DNA of 64,000 bases, taken from Pelagibacterium limicola. GTDB taxonomy: Bacteria; Pseudomonadota; Alphaproteobacteria; Rhizobiales; Devosiaceae. The translations under genes and the position numbers were made by a program. Numbering within the stretch: the stretch's first letter is position 1; every line of letters begins with the position of its first letter. The DNA lies in NCBI RefSeq assembly GCF_015694405.1, contig NZ_JADQDB010000005.1, forward strand, positions 86,589-150,588, written 5' to 3'. This document shows positions 1-9,591 of the stretch, in pieces. The notes under the pieces are model-generated. The model was not told where the DNA came from, did no database searches, and was given only the letters and a program-made list of their open reading frames with translations.

Positions 1-517
1 ACACGATCGCATCCGTACCGTGACGCCGCGCATGATACTGCGCCCAAGCCGCGATCCATTCGACGGGATTGTCCTTGCTCATGGTGAACAGCAGACGGCG
101 ACCCCGGAACCGTTCCACGAGGCTGGGCTGCACCGGCATCTCGAAGGCGATGCCGGCGAAATCAACCGCTATGGCATCCGTGCCCGCTGGAACATCATCG
201 AGCGCGGTGATCATGGTGGAAAGGGACGGAAAGAAGCGTGCATATAGAGGCGTATTGCTCGGCTTTGCCCAAAATCGCGCGGAGCGGAAATGACGGCCGA
301 GATTGAGCGGGGGCGGGCCGACCAGCAGCACACGGCGAGGCTCGGCCGCAAAAAATGCGTCGTAGAATAAAATTCTGTCCTCGAACCGTTCTGCGAAGCT
401 GTCGGGGCGCTGCCGCCATCCCCAACGTGGTTTGCGTCGCAATTGGCCATCTTGAGGAAGCGAGGCCGGCGAGCTTTCTGGGAATATGTCGGATACGGAC
501 ATGCCGCTCGCCTTCAT
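1..517 (-). CDS. Glycosyltransferase-like protein, partial (3' end beyond left edge)
   Basis: The frame starts at an ATG at 517-515 and stays open to the window edge, giving about 172 N-terminal residues. The ATG overlaps the TGA of the upstream glycosyltransferase (ATGA), so the two genes look translationally coupled. The product is clearly related to its neighbour: both share FEDR-LFYD, an LV-PPP-N stretch, STM(I/V)T, GRRLLFTM-KDN and W-A-W-A---A-HGT-AIV, in the same order and spacing. The part that should hold the DNGS and DxD motifs lies outside the window. It is inferred to be a second copy of the same GT92/DUF23-like glycosyltransferase family, perhaps acting on a surface polysaccharide. 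The acceptor cannot be read from sequence. Confidence 0.8.
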   Translation of the reverse strand, partial: MKASGMSVSDIFPESSPASLPQDGQLRRKPRWGWRQRPDSFAERFEDRILFYDAFFAAEPRRVLLVGPPPLNLGRHFRSARFWAKPSNTPLYARFFPSLSTMITALDDVPAGTDAIAVDFAGIAFEMPVQPSLVERFRGRRLLFTMSKDNPVEWIAAWAQYHARRHGTDAIV

Positions 518-1707
518 CCCTTATTGCTCCCGGCGCAAAATCTCGCAATCTCGGCATCGAGATCGACAAGCCGTCTATGCCTTGTCGGGTCTAGAAGTTC
601 GGTGCGCCGACGGCTGGATTTCCAGTTGGTATTGATGGCCTTGAAGTGCCAGAAAGGGAGCTTGGGCGCTCGGCGTCCCCACGATTTCGGGATGCCATAT
701 AGTCTGTGCACGCTCGGCATTACCTGCATATCCGCGCACCAATCGCGGGAGGGATCGAGGGCCCATTTGCTGGCGCAAACGGCCTTGAGCGCGTTTTTAT
801 CCCGGTAGCGATAAGCCAAGTGCCCCGTATCGCCATCTTCAGTCGCTCCAACCACACATTCAACCCAGGTCCCCTTGCATGTGACCAAGCCGTTGGGGCT
901 GGATAAGGCCCGGTCGTAGGCGCTGGCGCCACCCTCGTTGCCGATCAGTTCGTCGATGTCGCAATTGACGATGGCGGCGGCGCGCCGCGCCAGACGGCGA
1001 AACAGCATGGTATAGCTCGAGACCTGCAGGAAATTCGCCCAATAACGATGGAAAACGACCGCCGGGTCGTGGGGTCCATAACGATAGGGCCAACTGACGA
1101 CACAAACCAAGTCGATCCCATCTATCTCCGAGATGAGGTCTTCGAGCGCCTGCGTATCATAGACCGTGGAACCGTTGTCGAAGATCACGATTGCGTTGGT
1201 GCCATGCATAGCGGCGTACCACCGCGCCCAGGTGGAAATCCATCCCAGATCATTGTCCTTGTTCATCGTGAACAGCAGACGCCGCCCGGCAAATACATCG
1301 CAGTGATTTGGCTGTACGGTCAGGACGTGCCGTTGCCCCGCAATCGTGAACTCCAGCGATTGTGTGCCAGCGGGTGCTCCGGACACTATGGTTACCATCG
1401 TGGATCGAGCCGGTCGAAGTGACAGCGAAACGCGTTTCCCCGATGGTATAGCCCGAACGATTGCCCTCCTATATTCTTTGAGCAGATTCCGTGGGGGTGG
1501 GCTTACGAGAACAATGTCCTGCCCATCCTCGTGCCAAAAACAATCATAGAATAGCGCACGGTCCTCGAATTGGGCCCAGTACTCGGGTGGCCGCTTGCGC
1601 TTGGGTGCTCGCGGGAGACGGCGCAACTCGCCTTCCTCCGACAGGAAAGCCGAAGAATGGTCGAGTCTGACCACCCGTGCCCTTTGCGCTTCCCGGGTAT
1701 CACCCAC
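514..1707 (-). CDS. Glycosyltransferase (GT2/GT92-like, DUF23 type)
   Basis: A protein of about 397 residues. The middle carries GRRLLFTMNKDN, HGTNAIVIFDNGST and later NCDIDELI, a DxD-type nucleotide-sugar/metal motif, as in the Glyco_tranf_2_4/GT92 group of GT-A transferases. No signal peptide or membrane segment is evident, so it is probably cytosolic. The frame is open back to an ATG at 1758, but that start would overlap pheT by 59 bases. A GTG at 1707 with a G-rich Shine-Dalgarno-like stretch about 8 bases upstream (1716-1720) is preferred, with a GTG at 1716 as alternative. It follows pheT in the same direction and overlaps the next, related gene by ATGA. Donor and acceptor are unknown. 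Confidence 0.75.
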   Translation of the reverse strand: MGDTREAQRARVVRLDHSSAFLSEEGELRRLPRAPKRKRPPEYWAQFEDRALFYDCFWHEDGQDIVLVSPPPRNLLKEYRRAIVRAIPSGKRVSLSLRPARSTMVTIVSGAPAGTQSLEFTIAGQRHVLTVQPNHCDVFAGRRLLFTMNKDNDLGWISTWARWYAAMHGTNAIVIFDNGSTVYDTQALEDLISEIDGIDLVCVVSWPYRYGPHDPAVVFHRYWANFLQVSSYTMLFRRLARRAAAIVNCDIDELIGNEGGASAYDRALSSPNGLVTCKGTWVECVVGATEDGDTGHLAYRYRDKNALKAVCASKWALDPSRDWCADMQVMPSVHRLYGIPKSWGRRAPKLPFWHFKAINTNWKSSRRRTELLDPTRHRRLVDLDAEIARFCAGSNKG

Positions 1708-4120
1708 GCAAGACACCCCCGGTGGCCTTCTCGACCGCCGCGACGACCTTTCCGCCAACCGCCTCGATCTCCTCGTCGGTCAGCGTTTTATCGCGGGGCT
1801 GGAGAGTCACTTCGATGGCCACCGATTTCTTGCCCTCCCCGACATGGGCGCCGGTGAAGACATCGAAAATCGTCACGTCACCGATAAGCGTCTTGTCGGC
1901 CCCGCGTGCAGCCCGGAGGATCGCGGCGGCTTCGACGCTCTCGTCGACCACGAAGGCAAAATCGCGGCTGACCGCCATAAGCTGCGAAATTTCCAGCGCC
2001 GGCTTCGAGCGCGTGGGCTTTTTTCTGGGCTCGGGCAGCGCATCGAGATCGAGCTCGAACGCCACGACTGGACCATCGAGATCAAATTTCGAAATGAGCG
2101 AAGGATGAAGTTCTCCGAACCATCCAAGGATGACCTTAGGCCCGAGCTGGATACGGCCGCCGCGGCCCGGGTGGCTCCAGGAAGCAGGTTCGGCAACGAT
2201 TTGCAGCTTTTCAATGTCGGCGCCCAGCGCATCGAGCACGGCGGCAAGATCGGCCTTGGCATCGAAAACCGAGACCGGCTGGGGCTTTTCCTGCCAATGG
2301 CGACCAGCGCCGTTAATCCCGGCAGTTGCCGTGCGGATGCCAGTTGCGTAGGTGCGCTGACCCTCCGGCAAATCGGAAAGGAAAACCTGCCCCACCTCGA
2401 ACAGCGCGACATCGGCATGACCCCGGTTCTGGTTGCGCATCGCGCCCGAGAGCAGGCCGGGCAGCAACGAGGGGCGCATGTCGGTCATATCGGAAGCGAT
2501 GGCATTGGCGAGCTTTAGTTCCGGCTTGCCGCCGCCGAAGCTCTCGGCCAGATCGGCAGAAATGAACGACCAGGTGATGGCCTCGCCCAGCCCTCGCGCG
2601 GCAAGCGCGCGGCGTGCAAGGCGGCGGCGGTTCTGAATGGTGGTGAGAATGCGAGGGGCCACATGAGCCAGTCGCGGAAGTGGCTCGACCGGCACGTTGT
2701 CGATGCCGACCATGCGCATGACTTCCTCGACGAGATCGGCCTTTTGCGTCACGTCGGGTCGCCACGAAGGCACCTTGACGTGGCGGGTTGCGCCCGTGCC
2801 GGTCATTTCGAAGCCGAGGCGCGCAAGGATTTCGCCGATGCGTTCGGCCGAAACGTCAAGACCCGTGAGGCGCCTGGTTTCCGACAGCGGAAACTCGATT
2901 TTCGTATCGGGGAAGACGTCCTCGCCTGAAATGGCGGGCTCCATCGGCTCGCCGCCGCAAAGCTCGAGGACGAGGCGGGTGGCGAGTTCCATGCCGGGCT
3001 CGGTCAGCGCAGGATCGACGGAGCGCTCGAGGCGATAGCGCGCGTCCGAAATAATGCCGGTCTTGCGGCCTGTCTGGGCGATGAGATCGGGGTCCCAGCT
3101 CGCGCATTCCATGAAGACGTTGATGGTTTCATCGGTGACGCCAGACCGGATGCCGCCCATGACGCCACCCAGGCACAGCGGTCCCTTGTCGTCGGCAATG
3201 ACGGTCATCGACTCGTCGAGCGTATAGATCCTGTTGTCGAGCGCATCGAAGGTTTCACCATGCGCGTTGCGCAGCACCATTTCGCCTTCGACCTTGTCGG
3301 CGTCATAGGCATGGAGCGGCCGGCCCCATCCCAACGAAACGAGATTGGTGATGTCGACGACGGTATTGATGGGTCGCAGGCCGACCGCGCGCAGGCGTTG
3401 CTGCAACCAATCGGGAGAGGGACCATTTCCGATACCCTTGATATAGCGCCCGGCGAACTTGCGGATCGCCTTTGGTTCACCTTCGGCAAACCGGTGCGGG
3501 AGCGGGGGAATAGGGCTCGGGCCTTTGGACGGCACCGGCGAAAAATCGGTCTGCTTGAGTGTACCAAGTCCGAAGGCGGCAAGATCGCGCGCGATGCCGT
3601 AAACCCCGGTTGCATCACCTCGGTTGGGGGTGATGGACACATCGATCACCACTTCGTCTATGCCCGCATAATCGGGATAGGAGACGCCGATGGGAGCATC
3701 GTCGGGCAATTCGATGATGCCTTCGTGATCGTTAGAGATTTCGAGCTCGGCGGCCGAACACAGCATCCCGTTCGACACCTGACCCCGGATATTGCCCTTG
3801 CCGATGGTGATATCCTTGCCCGGAATATACGTCCCGGCAAAGGCAAAGACCGATTTCAATCCCGTACGCGCATTGGGCGCGCCGCAGACGACATCGATCA
3901 ACTCGCCCGTGCCCGCATCGACCTTGCAGACGCGGAGCTTGTCGGCATTGGGGTGCTGCTCGGCGGAAACCACGTGAGCGGTGACGAAGCTCTTTAGTCG
4001 CGCCGCTGCATCGGCAACGCCTTCGACCTCGAGCCCGATCATGGTGAGCGTTTCGACGACTTCGTCGACGCTCGCAGCGGTTTCGAGATGTTCCTTGAGC
4101 CAGGAGAACGTGAATTTCAT
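1700..4120 (-). CDS. pheT: Phenylalanine--tRNA ligase beta subunit
   Basis: An 806-residue protein of normal length for bacterial PheT. It begins MKFTFSWLKEHLET; the EMAP/OB tRNA-binding domain lies at about 40-150, the B3/B4 editing domain at about 210-390, and B5 and the catalytic-like core follow. The C-terminal 90 residues form the ferredoxin-like anticodon-binding domain (FAFVVDESVEA, VAIEVTLQPRDKTLTDEEI). It makes the alpha2beta2 enzyme with PheS, charges tRNA-Phe in the cytoplasm and hydrolyses mischarged Tyr-tRNA. It lies 33 bases after pheS in the same operon. Identification is secure. Confidence 0.97.
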   Translation of the reverse strand: MKFTFSWLKEHLETAASVDEVVETLTMIGLEVEGVADAAARLKSFVTAHVVSAEQHPNADKLRVCKVDAGTGELIDVVCGAPNARTGLKSVFAFAGTYIPGKDITIGKGNIRGQVSNGMLCSAAELEISNDHEGIIELPDDAPIGVSYPDYAGIDEVVIDVSITPNRGDATGVYGIARDLAAFGLGTLKQTDFSPVPSKGPSPIPPLPHRFAEGEPKAIRKFAGRYIKGIGNGPSPDWLQQRLRAVGLRPINTVVDITNLVSLGWGRPLHAYDADKVEGEMVLRNAHGETFDALDNRIYTLDESMTVIADDKGPLCLGGVMGGIRSGVTDETINVFMECASWDPDLIAQTGRKTGIISDARYRLERSVDPALTEPGMELATRLVLELCGGEPMEPAISGEDVFPDTKIEFPLSETRRLTGLDVSAERIGEILARLGFEMTGTGATRHVKVPSWRPDVTQKADLVEEVMRMVGIDNVPVEPLPRLAHVAPRILTTIQNRRRLARRALAARGLGEAITWSFISADLAESFGGGKPELKLANAIASDMTDMRPSLLPGLLSGAMRNQNRGHADVALFEVGQVFLSDLPEGQRTYATGIRTATAGINGAGRHWQEKPQPVSVFDAKADLAAVLDALGADIEKLQIVAEPASWSHPGRGGRIQLGPKVILGWFGELHPSLISKFDLDGPVVAFELDLDALPEPRKKPTRSKPALEISQLMAVSRDFAFVVDESVEAAAILRAARGADKTLIGDVTIFDVFTGAHVGEGKKSVAIEVTLQPRDKTLTDEEIEAVGGKVVAAVEKATGGVLRG

Positions 4121-4153
4121 TGTGTTCGGTACCCTTTTGTCTGGCTCAACGCA

Positions 4154-5275
4154 TCAACTCGACAGACCGCCGAACAAGGTCGGCAGATCGAAGGGGCGGA
4201 AGCCGTAGTGGTCGATCCAGCGCTTGTCGGCGTCAAAGAACGCCCGCAAATCCGGCATGCCGTATTTGAGCATGGCGATGCGGTCGATCCCCATGCCCCA
4301 GGCAAAGCCCTGATAGACGTCGGGGTCGAGCCCCGCATTGCGGATGACATTGGGATGGACCATGCCGCAGCCCAGAATCTCGAGCCAGTCGCTCCCCTGT
4401 CCGATCTTGACCTCATTGCCCGAGCGGTCGCACTGGACGTCGACTTCCATCGAGGGCTCGGTGAAGGGGAAGAAGGAGGGGCGGAAGCGCAGCTTGACGC
4501 TTTCGACTTCGAAGAAGGCCTTCAAGAACTCCTCGAGCACCCAGCGGAGCTGGCCTATATGGCTCGACTTGTCGATGACCAGCCCCTCGACCTGATGGAA
4601 CATCGGCGTGTGGGTCTGGTCACTGTCGTTGCGATAGGTGCGGCCCGGCATGACGACACGGATGGGAGGATCGATGGGCGCGGTGAGATATGCCGCGCTC
4701 GGCGGCTCATTGGTCTTCTGCATCACCCTGATCTGGACAGGGGAGGTGTGCGTACGCAGGAGCTTGCGCGTCCCGTCTGCGCCAGGGCTGAAGAAGAAGG
4801 TGTCATGCATTTCCCGCGCAGGATGGCCTTCGGGAAAGTTCAGCGCGGTGAAATTGTAATAGTCTGTCTCGATGTCCGGGCCTTCTGCTATCGCAAACCC
4901 CATATCCGAGAAGATGGCGGTGATTTCGTCGATCACCTGACTGACCGGATGAATACGGCCGGCGGCCGCAGGTGCGGGGCGCAAGGGGAGCGTAATATCG
5001 ACCTTCTCGGCGGCGAGGCGCTTTTCGAGGGCATAGGCTTCAAGCTCGGCGCGCCGGGCTTCGATCAGGACGGTGATCTCGTTCTTGAGCCCATTGATCG
5101 CTGGGCCCTTTTCCTTGCGCTCCTCGGGGGACATCTGCCCCAGGGTCGCCAGCAGCGCGGAAATCGAACCCTTTTTGCCCAGCGCGGAAACCCGTACGGC
5201 TTCGAGGGCCGCCTGAGTATCGGCATCGGCAATCGCCTTTTTGAGCGAAGCGGACATTGGAGCAAGGTCGGTCAT
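4154..5275 (-). CDS. pheS: Phenylalanine--tRNA ligase alpha subunit
   Basis: A 373-residue class II aminoacyl-tRNA synthetase subunit. An N-terminal coiled coil occupies about 1-100. Motif 2 is visible as [20 protein letters not shown] and motif 3 as [18 protein letters not shown]. It activates phenylalanine and forms the heterotetramer with PheT. An intrinsic-terminator-like hairpin (5326-5370) separates it from rplT, and no good promoter is visible in the 50 bases between that hairpin and the ATG, so expression probably relies on read-through or attenuation. The length is typical. Confidence 0.97.
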   Translation of the reverse strand: MTDLAPMSASLKKAIADADTQAALEAVRVSALGKKGSISALLATLGQMSPEERKEKGPAINGLKNEITVLIEARRAELEAYALEKRLAAEKVDITLPLRPAPAAAGRIHPVSQVIDEITAIFSDMGFAIAEGPDIETDYYNFTALNFPEGHPAREMHDTFFFSPGADGTRKLLRTHTSPVQIRVMQKTNEPPSAAYLTAPIDPPIRVVMPGRTYRNDSDQTHTPMFHQVEGLVIDKSSHIGQLRWVLEEFLKAFFEVESVKLRFRPSFFPFTEPSMEVDVQCDRSGNEVKIGQGSDWLEILGCGMVHPNVIRNAGLDPDVYQGFAWGMGIDRIAMLKYGMPDLRAFFDADKRWIDHYGFRPFDLPTLFGGLSS

Positions 5276-5325
5276 TGGGTGAACCTGGAATCTCGGTGGT
5301 ATTCGGTGCGAAGCGGTAACAAACG

Positions 5326-5370
5326 AAAAAGCCCCGCGCCACCCCTAAACGTGGGATGGTGCAAGGCTTT
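5326..5370 (-). terminator. Strong hairpin plus U-run between rplT and pheS (terminator or attenuator)
   Basis: On the minus strand an 18-position stem can form (AAAGCC...CATCCC with GGGGTGG...GGCTTT; one mismatch, three G-T pairs) around a loop of about 7 bases, followed directly by five T. This has the form of an intrinsic terminator. It lies 31 bases after the rplT stop inside a cluster that must be expressed into pheST, so it is probably leaky or regulated. No Phe-rich leader peptide fits between the rplT stop and the hairpin. Confidence 0.75.
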
Positions 5371-5400
5371 ATGTTCCGGCCTCAGCTAAAGCTGGGAGCG

Positions 5401-5802
5401 TTAAGCGGAGACCCGCTGACGGGTCGTTGCTTCGATATCGCCCAGATAGGCGAGCGCACCCTTGGCCTTGGCAACGAGCGCCTCGAAAGCGGCAGGCTCG
5501 TGCACAGCCAGATCGGCAAGGACCTTACGGTCCACCGCGACCTCAGCCTTGCCGAGGCCGTCGATAAATCGGCCATAGGTCAGCCCGTGCTGGCGGACGG
5601 CGGCGTTGATGCGCTGGATCCAGAGCGCACGGAAATTGCGCTTCTTGGTCTTACGGTCGCGATAGGCGTACTGTGCGGCCTTCTCGACCGACTGCACCGC
5701 GGCGCGATAAGTCGTCGAGCGGCGGCCATAGTAACCCTTGGCGGCCTTGATAACCTTCTTGTGGCGGGCGTGGGCGGTGACGCCTCTTTTTACACGTGAC
5801 AT
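5401..5802 (-). CDS. rplT: 50S ribosomal protein L20
   Basis: A 133-residue basic protein beginning [17 protein letters not shown], with the L20 core [32 protein letters not shown] and [10 protein letters not shown]. It binds 23S rRNA early in 50S assembly. The C-terminus (about 15 residues ending TRQRVSA) is longer than in E. coli, as is common in alphaproteobacteria. It follows rpmI by 15 bases in one transcript. Identification is secure. Confidence 0.98.
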   Translation of the reverse strand: MSRVKRGVTAHARHKKVIKAAKGYYGRRSTTYRAAVQSVEKAAQYAYRDRKTKKRNFRALWIQRINAAVRQHGLTYGRFIDGLGKAEVAVDRKVLADLAVHEPAAFEALVAKAKGALAYLGDIEATTRQRVSA

Positions 5803-5817
5803 GTCATGGCTTCCTTA

Positions 5818-6018
5818 TCAGCGGTCGTAGGGCATGTACTTCTTGACAATCTTGGCGTCCTGGTCCGAGAGGACCGAGGTGCCGCGATTGGAGCGGATGT
5901 ACTTTGCATTGTGGCTGATGAGGCGGTGACGCTTGCCGGCCGCGCCAACGAGAACCTTGCCCGTCGCGGTGACCTTGAAACGCTTCTTGGCGCCCGATTT
6001 GGTCTTCATCTTCGGCAT
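5818..6018 (-). CDS. rpmI: 50S ribosomal protein L35
   Basis: A 66-residue basic protein with the L35 signature [14 protein letters not shown] at the start and the usual short C-terminus after [15 protein letters not shown]. It is a component of the 50S subunit. It is the first gene of rpmI-rplT, behind a promoter at 6129-6157. infC, which lies directly upstream in many bacteria, is not next to it; the neighbour is a chemoreceptor gene. Confidence 0.98.
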   Translation of the reverse strand: MPKMKTKSGAKKRFKVTATGKVLVGAAGKRHRLISHNAKYIRSNRGTSVLSDQDAKIVKKYMPYDR

Positions 6019-6128
6019 TTTGCTTTTCCTTGTTTATTCGGACCCGCAAGGCAAGCTCGGGGTCTTTTTCGCATTCTGGAACCGCCACGGCATGCCTTTT
6101 GGCCGGGCGGCCCGTTCAAGAACGCCGC

Positions 6129-6157
6129 GTTATAGGGGGGAGAAGGGAGAATGGCAA
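6129..6157 (-). promoter_or_regulatory. Sigma-70 type promoter for rpmI-rplT
   Basis: On the minus strand a -35 TTGCCA (6157-6152) and a -10 TATAAC (6134-6129) are separated by exactly 17 bases. This leaves a leader of about 100 bases before rpmI, which contains a small hairpin (GACCC...GGGTC, about 6036-6062). The boxes are close to the housekeeping consensus and sit just upstream of a highly expressed operon. Start site and strength are inferred. Confidence 0.65.
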
Positions 6158-6184
6158 GAGGCTTGGGGCGGATCGCCCCACGTG

Positions 6185-8425
6185 TCAAGCTGCAGCCCTT
6201 CCCTCTTCGGCATCGGCATGGAGCTCGAGGATGAAGGTATCGGCGATGCGGTCGATTTCGCTGGCCTGACTTTCGGTCTGCTCGATTGCCGCGTTCGTTT
6301 CTTCGACCAGAGCGGCATTGTGCTGTGTCATCTCGTCGAGCTGGCGGACGGCCGCAGAAACCTCTTCGATTGCCGATGCTTGCTCACGGGAGGCCATCGA
6401 GATGGTTTTCATAAGTTCGGTATTCTCGGTTACGGCCTTGCGGATATCGAGCAGCGCAGTGGCGGCCTGGGCCACCAGTTTCGTGCCACTGCCGACCTCG
6501 TTGGCCGATTGTTCGATCAGCAACTTGACCTCGTTGGAAGCCTGCGCTGCTGACTGCGCCAGGCGCCGCACCTCAATGGCGACGACGGCAAAGCCCTTGC
6601 CCGCCTCCCCGGCTCGCGCCGCTTCCACCGACGCATTGAGGGCCAGAAGATTGGTCTGGAAAGCGATATCGTCGATCAACTTGATGATATCGGAGACCTT
6701 GGCCGAGGATGCGGTGATCTTTTCCATCGCAGCATTGGCCTCGCTCATCACCGCGCCGCCCTTGTCTGCAAGTTCGGCGGCAGCCCGGGTCTTGCCGAGG
6801 GCATCGCCGGCTGCCTCGGCATTGGCGAGAACCGTGCGAGAGAACTGTTCCATCGCGGCTGAAGTTTCTTCGATGGTTGCCGCCTGACGCGTGGTGCGGT
6901 CGGCAAGATCGTTGGAGCCGTGCAGAATTTCACTCGTTGCGGTCTTGAGGGCACGCGACGTTACCTGCAATTGCCCCACGATCGCGGCAAAGGTGTCGGC
7001 CATTGCGTTGGCATCCGACTTGAGCTTGGCAAAAGCGCCTTGATAATCCCCTTTCATGCGCCGGGTGAGATCAGCCCTTGCCATTGCTGCCAGAACTTCG
7101 CCGGTCTCCGAAACGCCGTTGTCGACAGTCTGCATCAAGGTGTCGACGCTGTCGGCCAGGTTCTGAAGCTCGGGATCGTCGTAATTGGCCGCAATGCGCA
7201 CCGAAAAATCGCCGGCGACAGCCGAAGTGACCACCGCGCCCACGCGGGACTGGAGGTCGGCGCGCAAAGCGTTTTCCCTTGCATCGCGTTCGGCGGAAGC
7301 AGTTCTTTCGGCGTCCAGATCGCGCATGGCCTTCCCATTGTTGCGGAAGACGGCCAGAGCCTCGAGCATCGTGCCGATCTCATGGCCATAGCCGTCATCG
7401 AGCTCAAGGTCGAGGTCGCCCTGGGCGAGCCGGCGCATATGGTTGGCAATCGACTTGACGGCAGAAGACAGGCCGCGTCCGATGAGAAGGGCCAATCCGA
7501 ACCCCGCGACCAGCGCAAGGAGGCCCGCGCCGAGCACGGTCCAGACGGTCGCGTCAGCGAGCGCTGCCCCTTCGGGCCCGAGCCGATCCTGCCGCTCGCG
7601 GATTGTCTGGAGCATTGCCCCGAACGCAACCTGCATTTGCGGGCCGAGAACATCGAGTTCCCCAGTCATGATACGGTTGCGCGCAAACATGGCCTCCGCC
7701 ACATCTTCGGCCAGGGCCATATAGGTGTCGAGGTCGGCAATCATGCGATTGGCAGTAGCCTTCTGGGAATTGCCCAGCACTGCGTCGTGCAGCGAGCGGA
7801 GATTATCCTGCGCGGTGGCGCGATTGGCATGGGCGCTTTCGAGGACAGCGGGATCTGCCGTCAGAAGGAACCGCTCGACATCGAACTGGGTGAGGATGGT
7901 CGCCTGAACGGCGAAACCGGCTGCGCCCGTGGCGTTGAAGTTTCCGCTCACGGCGCGCAGGGCCGCGTTGGCATCAGCGCGCAACTTTTCCCCGATTGTC
8001 CGAAGCTCGACAATCTTTTCATCGACCTGGGTCTGTAACCCGGTCATCGCGACAAAAGCGGTTTGATAAGCGCTGGCCGAGGCGGAAAACTGTTCGAGCG
8101 CCGCAAGCCCTTGGGCATCATTTTCAAAGAGCGCCAGCACTTCGGGATCGCGCAGCATCAGCGTCTCGATACGGCTCGCCAGTTCGCTCGCTTTGCCGGC
8201 CGAGGTTTCCAGCCGGTAGTCGAGATCGGCGAGCCGCGTCGCGGACAGTGCTTCCACAAATTCCGAAACGGCCAAGGTTTGCCGCGCCGCCTGCCTGTAG
8301 TCGTTGAAGGTCTGCGAGATACCGTTCACGCCCAAATAGGCAAATACGACAATCGCCGCGAGGAGAGCCATCAAGGCGCCGAACCCCGCATAGATGCGCT
8401 GAGCGATACTGAGTCTCGAAAACAT
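6185..8425 (-). CDS. Methyl-accepting chemotaxis protein
   Basis: About 746 residues from the ATG at 8425; a TTG at 8443 would add six. A first membrane helix lies at about 12-35, a periplasmic sensor of about 260 residues follows, then a second helix near 300-325 and HAMP segments. The signalling domain has the conserved hairpin tip (DDIAFQTNLLALNASVEAARAGE, seen around 6590-6680). The two helices with a periplasmic loop fit a transmembrane receptor feeding CheA/CheW. The ligand is unknown. No C-terminal NWETF-type CheR tether is present (the end is alanine-rich). It is monocistronic, and divergent from the ROK kinase across about 250 bases in which no further gene is seen. Confidence 0.93.
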   Translation of the reverse strand: MFSRLSIAQRIYAGFGALMALLAAIVVFAYLGVNGISQTFNDYRQAARQTLAVSEFVEALSATRLADLDYRLETSAGKASELASRIETLMLRDPEVLALFENDAQGLAALEQFSASASAYQTAFVAMTGLQTQVDEKIVELRTIGEKLRADANAALRAVSGNFNATGAAGFAVQATILTQFDVERFLLTADPAVLESAHANRATAQDNLRSLHDAVLGNSQKATANRMIADLDTYMALAEDVAEAMFARNRIMTGELDVLGPQMQVAFGAMLQTIRERQDRLGPEGAALADATVWTVLGAGLLALVAGFGLALLIGRGLSSAVKSIANHMRRLAQGDLDLELDDGYGHEIGTMLEALAVFRNNGKAMRDLDAERTASAERDARENALRADLQSRVGAVVTSAVAGDFSVRIAANYDDPELQNLADSVDTLMQTVDNGVSETGEVLAAMARADLTRRMKGDYQGAFAKLKSDANAMADTFAAIVGQLQVTSRALKTATSEILHGSNDLADRTTRQAATIEETSAAMEQFSRTVLANAEAAGDALGKTRAAAELADKGGAVMSEANAAMEKITASSAKVSDIIKLIDDIAFQTNLLALNASVEAARAGEAGKGFAVVAIEVRRLAQSAAQASNEVKLLIEQSANEVGSGTKLVAQAATALLDIRKAVTENTELMKTISMASREQASAIEEVSAAVRQLDEMTQHNAALVEETNAAIEQTESQASEIDRIADTFILELHADAEEGRAAA

Positions 8426-8679
8426 GGTCGTCCGGCCCCACAAACAGTTCGATCTCTCCCCGGCGTCATCAAAGGCGCGCGGCCGTTAAAGAACCCTCAA
8501 TTTGGAGGCTGGCGGTGACGATTTTTGCCCATTGAATCGCCGACGAACGGAAGTGTTCAAATTTTGGGCAGTATCTAGAACATTCGGTAGGCAACCAAAA
8601 GGGGCGCTGAACGTCCTGGATGGCTCAATTGTCGATTTGCCCGCTTGTAAGGCGCAGGACGAAGTCTAGTCTCTGCTCC

Positions 8680-9591
8680 ATGATTCTGACATTCGACATC
8701 GGCGGCAGTGCAATCAAATGGAGCTATGCTGAAACGCTGGCTGCAATTACGCCTACTGAGCGCGTGCCCACGCCCCGCACCGACTTCGAGGCCTTTTGCG
8801 CCGTGCTCGAAGGGGCACTCGCCGCCGCGTCCGACGCCGTACGCGGCATCGCGATTTCGGTCACCGGCATCACGACCGATGGGCGCATGATCTGCGCCAA
8901 TGTTCCCGCCATCGATGGACGCGATCTTGCCGGCGATCTTGAATCCCGCCTCCATGTTCCGGTCGTCGTTGCCAACGACGCCGACTGTTTTGCTCTGGCG
9001 GAAGCCCGGCTTGGCGCGGGGCGTGGCCACGATACCGTCTTCGGAATCATTCTTGGCACAGGCGTTGGAGGGGGGCTTGTTGCGGGCGGGAAATTGATCA
9101 ATCCCAGGGGGGGTTATGCGGGCGAATGGGGACATGGCGCGATCGTTCCGACCCTTGTCGCGAACGAACCGGAACCGATACCTCATTTTTCCTGTGGCTG
9201 CGGGCAGTCGGGCTGCGTCGATACGGTCGGGGGCGCGCGCGGCCTTGAAAGACTGCACGCTCACCTGGCGGGCCAATCGCTCGACAGCATGGGGATACTG
9301 GCCCGCTGGCGGCAGGGGGATAAAACCGCCAGCCGCACTGTAGGTGCCTGGCTTGCGCTTGTGGCACCACCACTTGCCCTTGCCATCAATATAACCGGCG
9401 CCAGCATCGTTCCGGTTGGTGGCGGGTTGGGACATGACACGGCCCTCGTCGCCGAGCTTGACCTGGCTGTGCGCGAAAGAATTCTCGCACGCACGACAGC
9501 GCCGCTTGTCGTTCCCGCAAAATCGGGACCCGATGCAGGCCTCATCGGTGCCGCCGCAATGGGGCTTGATTTCTGGATGGGCGACCGATGA
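8680..9591 (+). CDS. ROK family sugar kinase (N-acetylglucosamine kinase-like)
   Basis: About 303 residues starting MILTFDIGGSAIKW, the ATP-binding phosphate-1 motif of ROK proteins. Other motifs are NDADCFALAE (catalytic Asp region), ILGTGVGGGLV, GYAGEWGH and the zinc-type CGCGQSGCVDT. No N-terminal helix-turn-helix is present, so it is a kinase rather than a ROK repressor. The open frame reaches back to 8620, but the family's N-terminus fits the ATG at 8680. It overlaps cutC by 4 bases, implying co-translation. The substrate is probably an amino sugar or hexose; GlcNAc is only a family guess. Confidence 0.85.
   Translation: MILTFDIGGSAIKWSYAETLAAITPTERVPTPRTDFEAFCAVLEGALAAASDAVRGIAISVTGITTDGRMICANVPAIDGRDLAGDLESRLHVPVVVANDADCFALAEARLGAGRGHDTVFGIILGTGVGGGLVAGGKLINPRGGYAGEWGHGAIVPTLVANEPEPIPHFSCGCGQSGCVDTVGGARGLERLHAHLAGQSLDSMGILARWRQGDKTASRTVGAWLALVAPPLALAINITGASIVPVGGGLGHDTALVAELDLAVRERILARTTAPLVVPAKSGPDAGLIGAAAMGLDFWMGDR

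Noticed and set aside
1595-2518. A 307-codon plus-strand frame opposite pheT
   Set aside because: It lies wholly antisense to pheT and its neighbour; its composition mirrors the real gene and no motif is visible.
5300-5342. A Phe-rich leader peptide for pheS attenuation
   Set aside because: The only frame with consecutive Phe codons starts inside the hairpin and runs on far into pheS in another frame; it cannot act as a classical leader.
4088-5389. A 433-codon plus-strand frame opposite pheS
   Set aside because: Antisense to a core synthetase gene with complete class II motifs; treated as a shadow.
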